In this document: in pieces, positions 9,067-19,423 of the stretch
Numbering within the stretch: the first letter of the stretch is position 1
Layout: every line of letters begins with the position of its first letter
Origin: an uncultured Bacteroidales bacterium
Lineage (GTDB): Bacteria > Bacteroidota > Bacteroidia > Bacteroidales > F082
Length of the DNA stretch: 64,000 nucleotides
Direction: 5' to 3'
Assembly: GCA_900315175.1 (NCBI GenBank)
Contig: OMYA01000002.1
Location: 124,001 to 188,000 of the forward strand
Notes under the pieces: model-generated
Seen by the model: only the letters and a program-made list of their open reading frames with translations
What the model was told of the DNA's origin: nothing
Databases searched by the model: none
Made by a program: the position numbers and the translations under genes

Positions 9067-10082
9067 TGGATAACAAGAAAGTTTTACTGACACTTCAGAT
9101 AGTCGTTGTAATAGTAGGTTTAGCTGCATTGGCAGCATGCATATTGGGTATCAGGGCGCTTAGAATAGCAGAAAAACGCCCTGTTTCCCTTGAACAGATT
9201 GCACTACGCAGCAACGATATCGAGTTCACCGACGATATCACTTTCGCCGGTGAGCGTGTGCCTTTGGAAATGTTCAACATAAGGGAGCGATACGAGCGCG
9301 AACTGCTGTCAACATGCTATTTCCACAGCAACACCATGCTGCTCGTGAAACGTTCCTCACGGTGGTTCCCTGTAATTGAGCCAATACTTGCAAAATATGG
9401 TATCCCCGACGATTTCAAGTATCTTTGCGTGGCGGAAAGCACCCTCTCTAACGCCGTCTCACCTGCCGGAGCAGTGGGCTTCTGGCAGTTTATGGAACGC
9501 ACCGCCAAAGAATACGGCCTCGAAATCAACAAAGACGTCGATATGCGATACAACGTGGAACTCGAGACAGAAGCCGCATGCCGCTATTTCCTGAAATCGT
9601 ATGAAATCTACCATAACTGGACGCTGGTGGCGGCATCGTTCAACGCAGGAACACGACGTCTGAACAAGTTTCTGAAGGAACAAAAGGTGCATTCTTATTA
9701 CGACTTGCTCATGGCTGACGAAACAGAACGCTACATCTTCAGAATCCTGGCATTCAAAACCATCCTGAGCAATCCGGAGAAATATGGCATTTATGTCAGC
9801 AAAGAGCTTGAATATCAGCCATTCAGATACAAAGTGGTCGTCGTTGACAAAAGTGTCGACAACTGGGCGGATTTTGCCATAGAGCATGATATAACTTACA
9901 AACTTTTAAAGATTTTCAACCCTTGGCTGCGCTCCAACTCATTGAAAGTCAAGCACGGAGAGTCCTATGAGATTAAGATTCCGAAAAGGCCTTTCGACCT
10001 CACAGCCGACTATTGCAACGAGGCTACAGGCGGTGCTGTGATAGAGTTTGAGAACGACACTATCGCTGAAAATTTAAAATAG
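9066..10082 (+). CDS. Membrane-anchored lytic transglycosylase (MltD/Slt-like)
   Basis: Cleaves the glycan strands of peptidoglycan to make anhydro-muropeptides. The 338-residue protein has a hydrophobic N-terminus (residues 7-29) containing LAAC, which could be a lipobox or simply part of a membrane anchor. The catalytic segment runs from about residue 105: CVAESTLSNAVSPAGAVGFWQFM, with the catalytic Glu in 'AES', followed by NAGTRRLNKFL typical of the goose-lysozyme-like fold. The C-terminal ~60 residues (LLKIFNPWL... to YEIKIPKR) resemble a degenerate LysM. It is coupled to lpdA by a one-base overlap, and uvrA follows after 5 nt. Confidence 0.85.
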   Translation: MDNKKVLLTLQIVVVIVGLAALAACILGIRALRIAEKRPVSLEQIALRSNDIEFTDDITFAGERVPLEMFNIRERYERELLSTCYFHSNTMLLVKRSSRWFPVIEPILAKYGIPDDFKYLCVAESTLSNAVSPAGAVGFWQFMERTAKEYGLEINKDVDMRYNVELETEAACRYFLKSYEIYHNWTLVAASFNAGTRRLNKFLKEQKVHSYYDLLMADETERYIFRILAFKTILSNPEKYGIYVSKELEYQPFRYKVVVVDKSVDNWADFAIEHDITYKLLKIFNPWLRSNSLKVKHGESYEIKIPKRPFDLTADYCNEATGGAVIEFENDTIAENLK

Positions 10083-10087
10083 TTTAG

Positions 10088-12931
10088 ATGACGGAGAAAA
10101 ACAGAAATATTGCAGAAGACGAGTTCATCGAGATTTACGGGGCGCGTGAGAACAACTTGAAAAACATCGACTTACGCATTCCTCGTGACAAGCTCGTGGT
10201 GGTAACCGGCTTAAGTGGCTCGGGTAAGTCGTCGTTGGCTTTCGAGACTATCTATGCCGAGGGTCAACGCCGTTATATGGAATCGTTTTCGGCTTACGCC
10301 CGCCAGTTTATCGGCAGCATGGAACGTCCTGATGTCGACGAGATTCGCGGACTCTCCCCTGTCATCTCCATCGAACAGAAATCAGTGAACCGCAACCCGC
10401 GCTCAACCGTCGGAACCATCACTGAAATATATGACTTCATGCGACTTCTGTATGCGCGAGCAGCAATACCCTACTCGTACAACACTGGCGAGAAAATGGT
10501 GCGTTACTCGGAAGAGCAGATTACCCAAATGATAATGGAGCAATACAAAGACAAGAAAATCAATGTGTTAGCTCCTGTAGTGAGAGGCAGAAAGGGTCAT
10601 TACAGAGATTTGTTCGAGCAGATTCGTCAGCAAGGATATATTAAGGTGCGTGTCGATGGCGAGATTCGCGAACTCACCTTCGGAATGCAGCTCGACCGTT
10701 ACAAAACCCATGATATTGAGATAGTTATTGACCGGCTTGTCGTCCATGATGACTTTAGAGACAGGATAGTGAAATCGGTCGAGACAGCTTTCCGTCGAGG
10801 CAAGGGCATGTTGATGGTTCTTGAAGAAGGCGGCAGCAACGTGCATTATTTCAGCAAGCTGCTGATGTGCCCGACAACCGGCATCGCATACCAAGACCCC
10901 GAACCAAACACCTTCAGTTTCAACTCACCTTACGGCGCCTGCCCGAAATGCAACGGCCTCGGCACTGTCATCCAGGTTGACATGAAAAAAATCATCCCCG
11001 ACCCGAGCCTGAGTCTGCGCAAAGGAGGCCTCGCCCCTCTCGGAGAATATAAGAACAACTGGGTCTTCAACCAGCTCGAAGCCATCGGAACAAGATACGG
11101 ATTCACACTCGACACCCCTATCAGCGAGATACCCGAAAACGCCATGAGCATAATCCTCTACGGCAGCAACGAGTCATTCACTGTGACAAAAGAATATCTT
11201 GGCACAAGTTCAACATACTCAATGCCTTTCGAAGGCGTCGTCAACGTGATAAAAAAACAAAACGAGGAAAATGCACCAGCATCTATAGTGAAATGGGCAA
11301 ACAGCTTCATGAATGAGACGGAATGCCCTGAGTGTCATGGACAAAGACTCAAAAAAGAAGCGCTTTATTTCCGTCTTAACGGCAAAAACATAGCGGAACT
11401 CGCCGACATGGACGTCAACTCGCTCTCAAAATGGCTCGATGACCTCCCCAAACACCTCGACGAGAAACAGAAGGAGATTTCGCACGATATCCTCAATGAA
11501 ATAAAGAAAAGAATCAGCTTCCTTCTCAACGTTGGCATCGATTATCTTAACATGAACCGTCCGGCAAAGAGTCTCTCGGGCGGCGAGTCGCAACGCATTC
11601 GTCTCGCGACACAGATAGGCTCACAGCTGACTGGCATATTATACATCCTCGACGAGCCTTCCATAGGCTTGCATCAGCGTGACAATCACCGACTTATCGA
11701 GTCATTAAAGGAACTGAGAGATATCGGCAACAGCATCATCGTGGTGGAGCACGACAAAGACACCATGCTCGCAGCCGACCATCTCATCGACATCGGTCCG
11801 GGTGCAGGCGTGAACGGAGGAAACGTAGTGTTTCAAGGCTCTCCCAAAGAAGCCATGCACGGGAAAGGGCCCACATGCGACTATCTCAGAGGCAAAAAAC
11901 GCATCGAAGTGCCTACAACGAGACGCAAACCTTTTGAAGGTCAACACCTTAAACTGTTTAACGCTTCAGGACACAACCTCAAGAACGTCGATTTAGACCT
12001 TCCACTCGGTGTAATGGTATGTGTTACAGGCGTTTCCGGCTCTGGGAAATCGACGCTCATCAACGAGACGCTCTACCCTATCCTGAGCAAACATTTTTAT
12101 CGTTCGGAAAAGAACCCGTTACCTTACGACCGCATCGAAGGCCTTGAGTTTATTGATAAAGTCATAGAAATCGACCAGGCGCCAATCGGAAAGACACCGC
12201 GCTCCAATCCAGCCACATACACCAAGGTTTTCGACGATATCAGAAAACTTTACGGTGAGTTGCCAGAATCGAAGATAAGAGGCTATAAATCAGGACGTTT
12301 CTCGTTCAACGTGAAAGGCGGACGCTGCGAGACATGCCAAGGCGCCGGAGTGCGCGTCATCGAGATGAATTTCCTGCCTGACGTACATGTGCAATGCGAG
12401 ACATGCCAAGGCAAACGCTACAACCGCGAGACCCTTGAGGTGCGCTTCAAAGGCAAATCCATAAACGACGTGCTTAACCTGACAATCGACGAGGCTGTGA
12501 CGTTTTTCGAGAACTTCCCGACTATCTTACAGAAAATCAAGACATTACAGGATGTCGGATTGGGATATATCACCTTAGGCCAACCTTCAACCACACTTTC
12601 CGGCGGCGAGGCACAACGTGTAAAACTCGCCACAGAGTTGTCAAAACGCGACACCGGAAAGACCTTGTACATCCTTGACGAACCAACAACGGGACTGCAT
12701 TTCGAAGACATCAAGATATTGATGGAAGTGCTGAATAAACTCGTAAACAAAGGCAACACCGTGCTCATCATCGAGCATAACATGGATGTCATCAAAATGG
12801 CAGATTACATCATCGACATGGGACCTGAAGGCGGCGAAAGAGGCGGCATGATTTTAAGTTGCGGAACACCCGAAGAAATTGTAAAAAAAGCAGTCGGTTA
12901 CACTTCCAAATACCTAAAAACCGAACTTTAA
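10088..12931 (+). CDS. uvrA: Excinuclease ABC subunit A (UvrA)
   Basis: Damage-recognition ATPase of nucleotide excision repair that loads UvrB. The full-length protein (947 residues) has two ABC modules: Walker [10 protein letters not shown] (residue ~40) and GVSGSGKST (~650), signatures LSGGESQR and LSGGEAQR, and Walker B YILDEPS and YILDEPT. Zinc-coordinating cysteine pairs are visible in CPKCNG, CPECHG and the C-terminal CETCQG...CETCQG pair. Third gene of an lpdA-transglycosylase-uvrA unit, with no functional link evident. An octamer repeat array begins immediately after its stop codon. Confidence 0.98.
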   Translation: MTEKNRNIAEDEFIEIYGARENNLKNIDLRIPRDKLVVVTGLSGSGKSSLAFETIYAEGQRRYMESFSAYARQFIGSMERPDVDEIRGLSPVISIEQKSVNRNPRSTVGTITEIYDFMRLLYARAAIPYSYNTGEKMVRYSEEQITQMIMEQYKDKKINVLAPVVRGRKGHYRDLFEQIRQQGYIKVRVDGEIRELTFGMQLDRYKTHDIEIVIDRLVVHDDFRDRIVKSVETAFRRGKGMLMVLEEGGSNVHYFSKLLMCPTTGIAYQDPEPNTFSFNSPYGACPKCNGLGTVIQVDMKKIIPDPSLSLRKGGLAPLGEYKNNWVFNQLEAIGTRYGFTLDTPISEIPENAMSIILYGSNESFTVTKEYLGTSSTYSMPFEGVVNVIKKQNEENAPASIVKWANSFMNETECPECHGQRLKKEALYFRLNGKNIAELADMDVNSLSKWLDDLPKHLDEKQKEISHDILNEIKKRISFLLNVGIDYLNMNRPAKSLSGGESQRIRLATQIGSQLTGILYILDEPSIGLHQRDNHRLIESLKELRDIGNSIIVVEHDKDTMLAADHLIDIGPGAGVNGGNVVFQGSPKEAMHGKGPTCDYLRGKKRIEVPTTRRKPFEGQHLKLFNASGHNLKNVDLDLPLGVMVCVTGVSGSGKSTLINETLYPILSKHFYRSEKNPLPYDRIEGLEFIDKVIEIDQAPIGKTPRSNPATYTKVFDDIRKLYGELPESKIRGYKSGRFSFNVKGGRCETCQGAGVRVIEMNFLPDVHVQCETCQGKRYNRETLEVRFKGKSINDVLNLTIDEAVTFFENFPTILQKIKTLQDVGLGYITLGQPSTTLSGGEAQRVKLATELSKRDTGKTLYILDEPTTGLHFEDIKILMEVLNKLVNKGNTVLIIEHNMDVIKMADYIIDMGPEGGERGGMILSCGTPEEIVKKAVGYTSKYLKTEL

Positions 12932-12932
12932 T

Positions 12933-12977
12933 CTACTAATCTATTAAACTATTAAACTATTAAGCTATTAATCTATC
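12933..12977. repeat. Octamer tandem array (CTATTAAA)n after uvrA
   Basis: About five degenerate 8-bp units filling the gap between convergent uvrA and the glucosaminidase gene. Positions 12943-12971 (29 bp) recur exactly, in inverted orientation, at 14753-14781. Confidence 0.85.
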
Positions 12978-14025
12978 TCAATCTAATCTCCTGCCCTACA
13001 CTAAGTACTGAATTCTCGTCAAGCCCATTCATCTTAAACAGTCTCTCAAGTTTCACTGCATAAAGACGCGACACCTGCGACAAAGTCTCTCCAGGTTGAA
13101 TCACGTGAACCTTATAGCCTGACGCGGCTTTGCTACGTTTCGGCCCGATATACAGCACTTCGTTGCTTGAAAACTTCGTCTTGGCCCCAAGATTATTGTA
13201 TTTCACAAGCTGTCTCTTGCTGATTTTCAATTCTTTAGCAAGATTATCCAGATTGTCACCATCTTTTGTCAAAACGAATTTCACGCCAAAATTTTCTCTG
13301 ATATAATGATGGTCAGGAGTCATGCCAACCACCATGCATTCGGCCAGCACTGGGACAGGCGCGGTGTTTACTACAGCCTTGTTCCTCTTGATTTTCTTCG
13401 GTTTAGCTTTCTTATCAGGCTTCACTTCTTTCGCGGGCTCTTCTTTTTCCGCAGGCTTCACCTCTTCCTTTTTCTTATGAGGCTTGAATTTCTTCTTCAC
13501 GACCATTTGGTCATATTGCTGAAGGTCATAGGCCTCAATAAGATTTATCAGTGCGGTGGCATACACTGGCGATGTGGCGTATCCTGCCTTTTTCAAACCT
13601 TTCGCCCAGCCTTTGTAATCGGTGATTTCCAGATTGAAAAGCGATGCATAGCGCTGACTGTTTTTCAAAAATTTTGAGTGGTCGTTGTACGACTCCTCTG
13701 CATTTTTATAAACTCTAAAACACTCTTGCGGAGCATCGTCATCATGCCGCATCGTCTTGCCTTTCCAGTCGCTGTGACATTTTATTCCGAAATGGTTGTT
13801 GCCTTTTGTCGCCAATTTGCTTTTCCCGTTACCGGATTCAAGGATTCCCTGTGCCAGAGTTATCGATGCCGGGATTTTGTATTTCACCATCTCCGTCATG
13901 GCGATATCCTTGTATTTGTCAATATAATCAAGCGTTTCCTTTTTCCTCTGTGTGTTTTGGGAATAGGAAAACAGGCTGCCGATTAACAGCATCAACAATA
14001 CTATATATCTGAATTTGCCCGCCAT
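12973..14025 (-). CDS. Secreted glucosaminidase (GH73) with two LysM domains
   Basis: A peptidoglycan hydrolase of 350 residues. A signal peptide (residues ~1-22, ending FSYSQ) precedes a glucosaminidase domain (~30-175) with the family pattern KYKIPASITLAQGILESGNGKS, where the Glu of 'ILESG' is the likely catalytic acid, and GNNHFGIKC. A highly basic Lys/Pro/Glu linker (~178-225) follows, then two LysM-type repeats (~240-290 and ~305-350, the second reading VIQPGETLSQVSRLY). Cleavage of GlcNAc-containing glycan strands during growth or separation is the likely role. Convergent with uvrA and divergent from rsmG. Confidence 0.9.
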   Translation of the reverse strand: MAGKFRYIVLLMLLIGSLFSYSQNTQRKKETLDYIDKYKDIAMTEMVKYKIPASITLAQGILESGNGKSKLATKGNNHFGIKCHSDWKGKTMRHDDDAPQECFRVYKNAEESYNDHSKFLKNSQRYASLFNLEITDYKGWAKGLKKAGYATSPVYATALINLIEAYDLQQYDQMVVKKKFKPHKKKEEVKPAEKEEPAKEVKPDKKAKPKKIKRNKAVVNTAPVPVLAECMVVGMTPDHHYIRENFGVKFVLTKDGDNLDNLAKELKISKRQLVKYNNLGAKTKFSSNEVLYIGPKRSKAASGYKVHVIQPGETLSQVSRLYAVKLERLFKMNGLDENSVLSVGQEIRLR

Positions 14026-14093
14026 TGGTGATGTAAAAACGTGTAAAATTACAAATTATTTTAACATAATTTATTAAAATAAATTATTTTTTG

Positions 14094-14101
14094 TATCTTT
14101 G
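14094..14101 (+). promoter_or_regulatory. Putative -7 box of rsmG
   Basis: TATCTTTG, a perfect TAnnTTTG, ends 15 nt before the rsmG ATG; only an AT-rich -33 region is visible. Confidence 0.5.
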
Positions 14102-14116
14102 CGAGATTATAAAACT

Positions 14117-14743
14117 ATGAATAGTCAGATTATAAAAAAGTATTTTCCAGCTCTGACTGAGACGCAGATGGCTCAGTATGAACGTCTTGCGCCTCTCTAT
14201 AATGACTGGAACAGCAAAATAAACCTCATCTCGAGGAAGGACATGGACAATTTTTACGAGCATCATGTCCTTCATTCCTTAGCAATAGCGAAATATTTCG
14301 AACTTCTTCCAGGCATGAAAGTCCTCGACATCGGCACTGGAGGCGGATTCCCAGGCATTCCACTCGCGATAATGTTTCCACAGACCAAGTTCTTGCTTGT
14401 CGACAGCATTGGCAAAAAGATAAAAGTCGTTCAAGATATCAAGGAACAGCTTGATTTACAGAATGTTACTGCCATTCAGGAACGCGCTGAGAATATCAAA
14501 GAGAAGTTCGACGTGATAGTGAGCCGTGCCGTTACGCAGCTGCCCGACTTTGTGAAATGGTGCAACAACAAACTGCGTGTCACCAACGACATCGAGGCTG
14601 GAGGCATATTATATTTAAAAGGTGGCGATATCGAGGAAGAGCTACGCAACGTGCCGAAGAACTGGAAGCGCAAGAGCACGTCGATTACAAAATGGTATGA
14701 GGAGCCGTATTTTGTGGAGAAGTATGTGATTCATTTGTTTTAG
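14117..14743 (+). CDS. rsmG: 16S rRNA (guanine527-N7)-methyltransferase RsmG
   Basis: SAM-dependent methyltransferase acting on G527 of 16S rRNA in the 530 loop. I choose the ATG at 14117 (MNSQIIKKYFP, 208 residues), because the frame upstream overlaps the promoter box. Seen: the INLISRKDMDNFYEHHVLHSL segment typical of GidB/RsmG, the SAM-binding VLDIGTGGGFPGIPLA near residue 75, and the SRAV segment near residue 140. The stop codon lies inside the start of an octamer repeat array. Confidence 0.96.
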   Translation: MNSQIIKKYFPALTETQMAQYERLAPLYNDWNSKINLISRKDMDNFYEHHVLHSLAIAKYFELLPGMKVLDIGTGGGFPGIPLAIMFPQTKFLLVDSIGKKIKVVQDIKEQLDLQNVTAIQERAENIKEKFDVIVSRAVTQLPDFVKWCNNKLRVTNDIEAGGILYLKGGDIEEELRNVPKNWKRKSTSITKWYEEPYFVEKYVIHLF

Positions 14744-14783
14744 CTTAATAGTTTAATAGCTTAATAGTTTAATAGTTTAATTT
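14744..14783. repeat. Octamer tandem array (TTTAATAG)n after rsmG
   Basis: About five 8-bp units TTTAATAG or CTTAATAG starting at the rsmG stop codon and reaching the leader of the M16 peptidase gene. Its reverse complement shares 29 identical bases with the array after uvrA. Confidence 0.85.
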
Positions 14784-14791
14784 ATAAAAAA

Positions 14792-17599
14792 ATGAAGAAA
14801 TTATTCTTATCGGTCTTGTTCGTTGCCGCAATGGCAGTGACAAGTTTCGCCCAGCAGGCGATGCCGTGTCCGATGGATCCGAACGTAAGGGTCGGAAAGC
14901 TTGACAACGGCATGACTTACTACATCCGTCACAACGAGAAACCAGCCCAGCGTGCCGATTTCTACATCGCACAGAAGGTCGGTTCGGTCCTTGAAGAAGA
15001 GAGCCAGCGCGGTCTCGCCCACTTCCTCGAACACATGGCATTCAACGGAACTACAAACCTTCCGGGAATGACACTACGCGAATACCTCCAGAGCCGTGGT
15101 ATCAAATTCGGTGAAAACCTCAATGCAGGCACCGGCATCGACCAGACAGTCTACATGGTGACCAACGTCCCTACCAACATCCCTGGTCTCGTCGACACAT
15201 GCTTGCTCATCCTCCACGACTGGTCGAGCTTCATCGCCCTTGAAGAAGCTGAGATCGACAACGAACGCGGTGTGATCCTTGAAGAGCTCCGCACACGTGA
15301 GGACGCCAGCGAGCGTATCATGAAAGAGATCCTTCCTGTGATGTATCCTAACAGCCCTTACGCTAACCGTCTGCCAGGCGGACTACCGGAAGTCGTTGCA
15401 AACTTCGAGTATCAGACTCTCCGCGACTACTACCACAAATGGTATCGTCCTGACCTCCAGGGCATCATCATCGTCGGTGACATCGACGTCGACGCCATCG
15501 AGGCACGCATCAAAGAGATGTACGCCGATATCCCGACCCCAGTCAACCCGGCTCCAAGACCGCAGTTCATGATTGAAGATAACGAAGAACCTATCGTGGC
15601 AATCGCTTCAGATCCAGAGGCAACAAACTACAGAGTCAACCTTTATTATAAGACAGAAGCAACTCCTGACTCATTGAAAAACGACATCAATTACTGGATT
15701 GGACAATATGCTATGGGCATCGTCAGCAGCATGGAAATCAAACGTTTGCAGGAAATCACGCAAAAAGCCAACCCTCCATTCGTTTACGGTTACAGCTATT
15801 ATTCAAACTACTACATCGCTCCTACCGAGGACGCGTGGACCAGCGTGGCAATGGCTAAGGACGCTGCCGGCATCGACGAGGCTCTCACAGCTCTCGTGAC
15901 CGAGAATAAGCGCATGGCCCAGTTCGGTTTCACAAATTCAGAATATGAAAGAGCAAAAGCCGACTTCCTCAAACAGATTGAAAGCCAATACAACGAAAGA
16001 AACAACACCAACAACGACCAATATGTCGACGAATGCCTTAACAACTTCCTCAGCAACGAGCCTATGATGGGCATCGAGACAGAATATGCTCTTTATCAGC
16101 AGATTATCCCGAGCATTCCGCTTGAGGTTATCAACATGTTCGCTCAGCAGCTCATCCACGACGACAACCTCGTCATCACTGTGACAGCTCCTAAGAAAGA
16201 CGGTGAGACTCTCCCAACAGTTGAGGAGATTCTTGCAGTTTATACTGCAGCCAACGCTATGGCTGTAGAGCCTTATGAAGAAGAGACATTCGATGGCCCG
16301 ATGGTCGAGAACATGCCAAAACCTGGCAAAATCAAGAAAGAAGTGGACTGCCCGGCATTCGACGCCAAGATATTGACACTCAGCAATGGCATGAGAGTTT
16401 TCTATAAGAAGACCAACTTCAAAGAAGACGAGATCCGTTTCACAGCTAACAGCTGGGGCGGCCTCTCCGCACTCAAACAGGAAGACTTCATCACTCTTAA
16501 GAACCTTGACGACGTCATCACACTCGGCGGCGTTGGCAACTTCAGTGCCACCGACCTCCCGAAAGTGCTCGCAGGCAAGAAAGTGCACGTGTATCCATAC
16601 GTCGGTAACTATTCGGAAGGCATGAGCGGAAGCTGCTCACCGAAAGACCTCGAGACAATGATGCAGCTCATCTACTTGTACTTCACAGCACCTCGCGCCG
16701 ACGAAGAAGCATTCCAATCATATGCTCAGCGCAACAAGGCTGCTCTCGAGAATCAAGAACTCAACCCAATGATAACATTCTCTGATTCCCTTGTAAAGGT
16801 CATGTACAACAACCATCCGCTCCGCATGAGAATGAAAGCTGAAGACATCGACAAGATTGATTACGCCAAATCAATGGAGCTCTACAAAGACCGCTTCAGC
16901 GATCCTAACAACTTTATATTCTACTTCGTAGGTAACATCGATGAAGACGTTTTCAAGCCATTAGTAGAACAGTATCTGGCTTCTATGAAGAAAAACAAAC
17001 GCAAAGAGAGCTGGAAAGACATCAACCTCAGCATTCCTGAAAACGACTACATCTGCAAATATGAAAAAGATATGCAGAATCCAAAGGCAACCGTTTATAT
17101 GATTATCAACGGCACCATGGAATACAGCTATCGTAACCAGTTGTATATGAATGCTTTGAGCGATGTTATGGACATCTACTACACTCGCACCATCCGTGAA
17201 GAAGAGGGCGGCACATACGGCGTCGGCGTCATGGGTCAGGTCACTGACAAGCCAAAGAACGCCTACTTGTTCCTTATCGCTTTCGACACAAACAAGGAAA
17301 TGCATGAGAAACTCATCAACAAAGTTTACGAAGGCCTCAACGATATTGCACAGAACGGTCCGGCTCAGGAAGACTTGACAAAGGTCGTTGAAAACCTCTA
17401 TAAGAAACGCGCCGAAAATCTTGAAGAAAACGGCTTCTGGCTTGACGCTCTCGACAAATTCGAAGAAGACCATGTCAACATCGTGGCTGAATACGACGAA
17501 ATCGTGAAGAGCATCACTCCTCAGACCATTGCCGACTTCGCAAAAGAGGTTTTGAAGGGATACAAGAAGGAAATCGTTCAATTACCATCCGACAAATAA
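14792..17599 (+). CDS. Secreted/periplasmic M16 (insulinase-family) zinc peptidase
   Basis: A large metallopeptidase of 935 residues with a signal peptide (MKKLFLSVLFVAAMAVTSFAQ). The inverted zinc motif HFLEHMAFNG (HxxEH, residues ~73-77) and the distal Glu region EEAEIDNERGVI (~150) define the active N-terminal M16 domain. A second, inactive M16 half follows, with a repeat start near residue 530 (ILTLSNGMRVFYKK). The two-domain PqqL-like size suggests degradation of oligopeptides in the periplasm. The MFS transporter follows after 19 nt, so peptide processing and uptake may be linked (inference). Confidence 0.93.
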   Translation: MKKLFLSVLFVAAMAVTSFAQQAMPCPMDPNVRVGKLDNGMTYYIRHNEKPAQRADFYIAQKVGSVLEEESQRGLAHFLEHMAFNGTTNLPGMTLREYLQSRGIKFGENLNAGTGIDQTVYMVTNVPTNIPGLVDTCLLILHDWSSFIALEEAEIDNERGVILEELRTREDASERIMKEILPVMYPNSPYANRLPGGLPEVVANFEYQTLRDYYHKWYRPDLQGIIIVGDIDVDAIEARIKEMYADIPTPVNPAPRPQFMIEDNEEPIVAIASDPEATNYRVNLYYKTEATPDSLKNDINYWIGQYAMGIVSSMEIKRLQEITQKANPPFVYGYSYYSNYYIAPTEDAWTSVAMAKDAAGIDEALTALVTENKRMAQFGFTNSEYERAKADFLKQIESQYNERNNTNNDQYVDECLNNFLSNEPMMGIETEYALYQQIIPSIPLEVINMFAQQLIHDDNLVITVTAPKKDGETLPTVEEILAVYTAANAMAVEPYEEETFDGPMVENMPKPGKIKKEVDCPAFDAKILTLSNGMRVFYKKTNFKEDEIRFTANSWGGLSALKQEDFITLKNLDDVITLGGVGNFSATDLPKVLAGKKVHVYPYVGNYSEGMSGSCSPKDLETMMQLIYLYFTAPRADEEAFQSYAQRNKAALENQELNPMITFSDSLVKVMYNNHPLRMRMKAEDIDKIDYAKSMELYKDRFSDPNNFIFYFVGNIDEDVFKPLVEQYLASMKKNKRKESWKDINLSIPENDYICKYEKDMQNPKATVYMIINGTMEYSYRNQLYMNALSDVMDIYYTRTIREEEGGTYGVGVMGQVTDKPKNAYLFLIAFDTNKEMHEKLINKVYEGLNDIAQNGPAQEDLTKVVENLYKKRAENLEENGFWLDALDKFEEDHVNIVAEYDEIVKSITPQTIADFAKEVLKGYKKEIVQLPSDK

Positions 17600-17618
17600 C
17601 ATTTAAATAAATATTGAT

Positions 17619-19238
17619 ATGACAGAAAAAATTCAGACTTTACGCGACAATGCGGCCATGAGATGGATCGCTTTGCTGCTGTTGGCGTTGGCAATGTTCT
17701 GCGCCTACATCTTCATGGACATTTTGTCCCCTATCAAAGACTTGATGCAGACACAGCGCGGTTGGGACAGCCTTGCATTCGGTACAATGCAGGGTTCTGA
17801 GACCTTCCTCAACGTGTTTGTGTTCTTCCTCATCTTCGCAGGTATCATCCTCGACAAGATGGGAGTTCGTTTCACCGCAGTGTTGTCAGGCGCTGTGATG
17901 CTTGTCGGTGGCTTGATCAAATATTACGCCATCAGCGAGAGTTTCTTTGGCAGCGGTCTTGAAAAATGGTTCACCGAAAACCTCAACTACATCCCGATTT
18001 TCGAAGAACTTGGCGTTTCTCCGTTCTACAGAGGCATGCCGGCTTCAGCAAAGATGGCAGCTGTCGGCTTCATGATTTTCGGCTGCGGCGCTGAAATGGC
18101 AGGTATCACCGTCAGCCGCGGTATCGTGAAATGGTTCAAAGGTCGTGAAACAGCATTGGCAATGGGTTCTGAGATGGCATTGGCCCGTCTCGGCGTCGCC
18201 ACATGTATGATTTTCTCACCTTACTTCGCAAAACTCGGCGGAACCATCAACGTGAGCCGTTCAGTGGCATTCGGCGTGGTGCTTCTCTGCATCGCCCTCA
18301 TCATGTTTGTGGTTTATTTCTTCATGGATAAGAAGCTCGACTCACAGACAGGCGAGGCTGAAGCTGTTGACGAGCCTTTCAAAGTCAGCGATATAGGCAA
18401 GATTTTGTCAAGCCTCGGTTTCTGGCTCGTGGCTTTGCTCTGCGTGCTTTACTACTCAGCAATCTTCCCATTCCAGAAATATGCTGTTAACATGCTCCAA
18501 TGCAACCTCACACTCGTCGAGGCTGACCCTAACACATTCTGGGGCGGCAGCTCAGTGACCATCGTGCAGTACATCGTGATGCTGCTCGTCGCTGTCTGCT
18601 CATTCGCAAGCAACTTCTCAAAGAAGAAAAGTCTGAAATTCGGTTTGATGGCTTTCGCTGTCGTCGCCCTCGTCATCTACTGCTACATGGGTTACATGCG
18701 TGGCACCGCTGAGACCATCTTCGCAGTGTTCCCGCTCCTCGCAGTGGCTATCACCCCTATCCTTGGCAACTACGTTGACCATAAAGGTAAAGCCGCATCA
18801 ATGCTTATGATTGGCTCTATCCTCCTGGTTATCTGCCACTTGACATTCGCTTTCATCCTGCCTATGTTCAAGGGCAACGCAGCCGGTGGCACTATCGTGG
18901 CTTACATCACAATCTTGGTGCTCGGAGCCTCATTCTCATTGGTCCCCGCAGCTTTGTGGCCAAGCGTTCCGAAGCTCGTCGACGAAAAGATCATCGGTTC
19001 AGCTTACGCTCTGATCTTCTGGATCCAGAACATCGGTCTGTGGCTGTTCCCATTGCTCATCGGTAAGGTTCTCGAAAACACCAACCCTGTCGGCACAAAC
19101 CCAGACGAGCTCAACTACACATGGGCTTTAATCATGCTCGCATGCCTCGGCATCGCAGCATTGCTCATCGGTCTCTACCTCAAGGTCGTTGACAAGAAGA
19201 AACACCTTGGCTTGGAAGAACCGAATATCAAAGAATAG
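17619..19238 (+). CDS. MFS transporter
   Basis: An inner-membrane permease of 539 residues with about twelve hydrophobic helices, starting RWIALLLLALAMFCAYIFMD. A long periplasmic-type loop lies at ~105-135, and the helix 2-3 region has a FAGIILDKMGVRFT segment equivalent to the MFS motif A. A cytoplasmic middle loop around residues 235-255 (KKLDSQTGEAEAVDEP) splits the two halves, and the C-terminal tail is charged. The substrate is unknown; the protein resembles the large MFS family seen beside peptidases in Bacteroidales. Probably co-transcribed with the M16 peptidase and ended by the terminator at 19312-19361. Confidence 0.88.
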   Translation: MTEKIQTLRDNAAMRWIALLLLALAMFCAYIFMDILSPIKDLMQTQRGWDSLAFGTMQGSETFLNVFVFFLIFAGIILDKMGVRFTAVLSGAVMLVGGLIKYYAISESFFGSGLEKWFTENLNYIPIFEELGVSPFYRGMPASAKMAAVGFMIFGCGAEMAGITVSRGIVKWFKGRETALAMGSEMALARLGVATCMIFSPYFAKLGGTINVSRSVAFGVVLLCIALIMFVVYFFMDKKLDSQTGEAEAVDEPFKVSDIGKILSSLGFWLVALLCVLYYSAIFPFQKYAVNMLQCNLTLVEADPNTFWGGSSVTIVQYIVMLLVAVCSFASNFSKKKSLKFGLMAFAVVALVIYCYMGYMRGTAETIFAVFPLLAVAITPILGNYVDHKGKAASMLMIGSILLVICHLTFAFILPMFKGNAAGGTIVAYITILVLGASFSLVPAALWPSVPKLVDEKIIGSAYALIFWIQNIGLWLFPLLIGKVLENTNPVGTNPDELNYTWALIMLACLGIAALLIGLYLKVVDKKKHLGLEEPNIKE

Positions 19239-19311
19239 TCTTTAGTCGCTAGTCGTACTAAAGACTAAAGACTAAAGACTAAAGTCTAAGGTCTAAAGTC
19301 TAAAGTCTAAG
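19239..19311. repeat. Heptamer tandem array (CTAAAGA/CTAAAGT)n
   Basis: About nine degenerate 7-bp units of CTAAAGA, CTAAAGT and CTAAGGT, starting right after the MFS stop and preceded by a short inverted copy (CTTTAGTCGCTAGTC). It shares a stretch of more than 20 bp with the array at 25573-25605. Confidence 0.88.
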
Positions 19312-19361
19312 AAAAACCATCGTTTCGAATACGGTAAAACAAATTTGGAACGATGGTTTTT
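19312..19361 (+). terminator. Rho-independent terminator of the M16-MFS unit
   Basis: A 13-bp perfect stem (AAAAACCATCGTT with AACGATGGTTTTT) around a 24-nt loop, followed by a long T-run. Confidence 0.85.
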
Positions 19362-19371
19362 TATTTTTTTC

Positions 19372-19402
19372 TTGTTTTTTTCATTTTTACTCCGTAACTT
19401 TG
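19372..19402 (+). promoter_or_regulatory. Putative promoter of the T9SS protein gene
   Basis: TTG at 19372-19374, a 20-nt spacer, and TAACTTTG at 19395-19402 (perfect TAnnTTTG), 21 nt before the ATG. Confidence 0.6.
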
Positions 19403-19423
19403 CGATTTTAAAAACTATTCAAT

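Noticed and set aside
15938..16588. 216-codon minus-strand frame inside the M16 peptidase gene
   Set aside because: Antisense shadow of a well-supported gene, with Cys/Val/Phe-rich nonsense composition.
17619..19238. Assignment of a substrate to the MFS transporter
   Set aside because: No diagnostic residues for sugar, drug, peptide or oxalate/formate groups could be recognised by eye.
14792..19238. M16 peptidase plus MFS transporter as a bacteriocin maturation-export system
   Set aside because: No precursor peptide gene, no ABC exporter or radical SAM enzyme nearby; a general peptide-use role is simpler.
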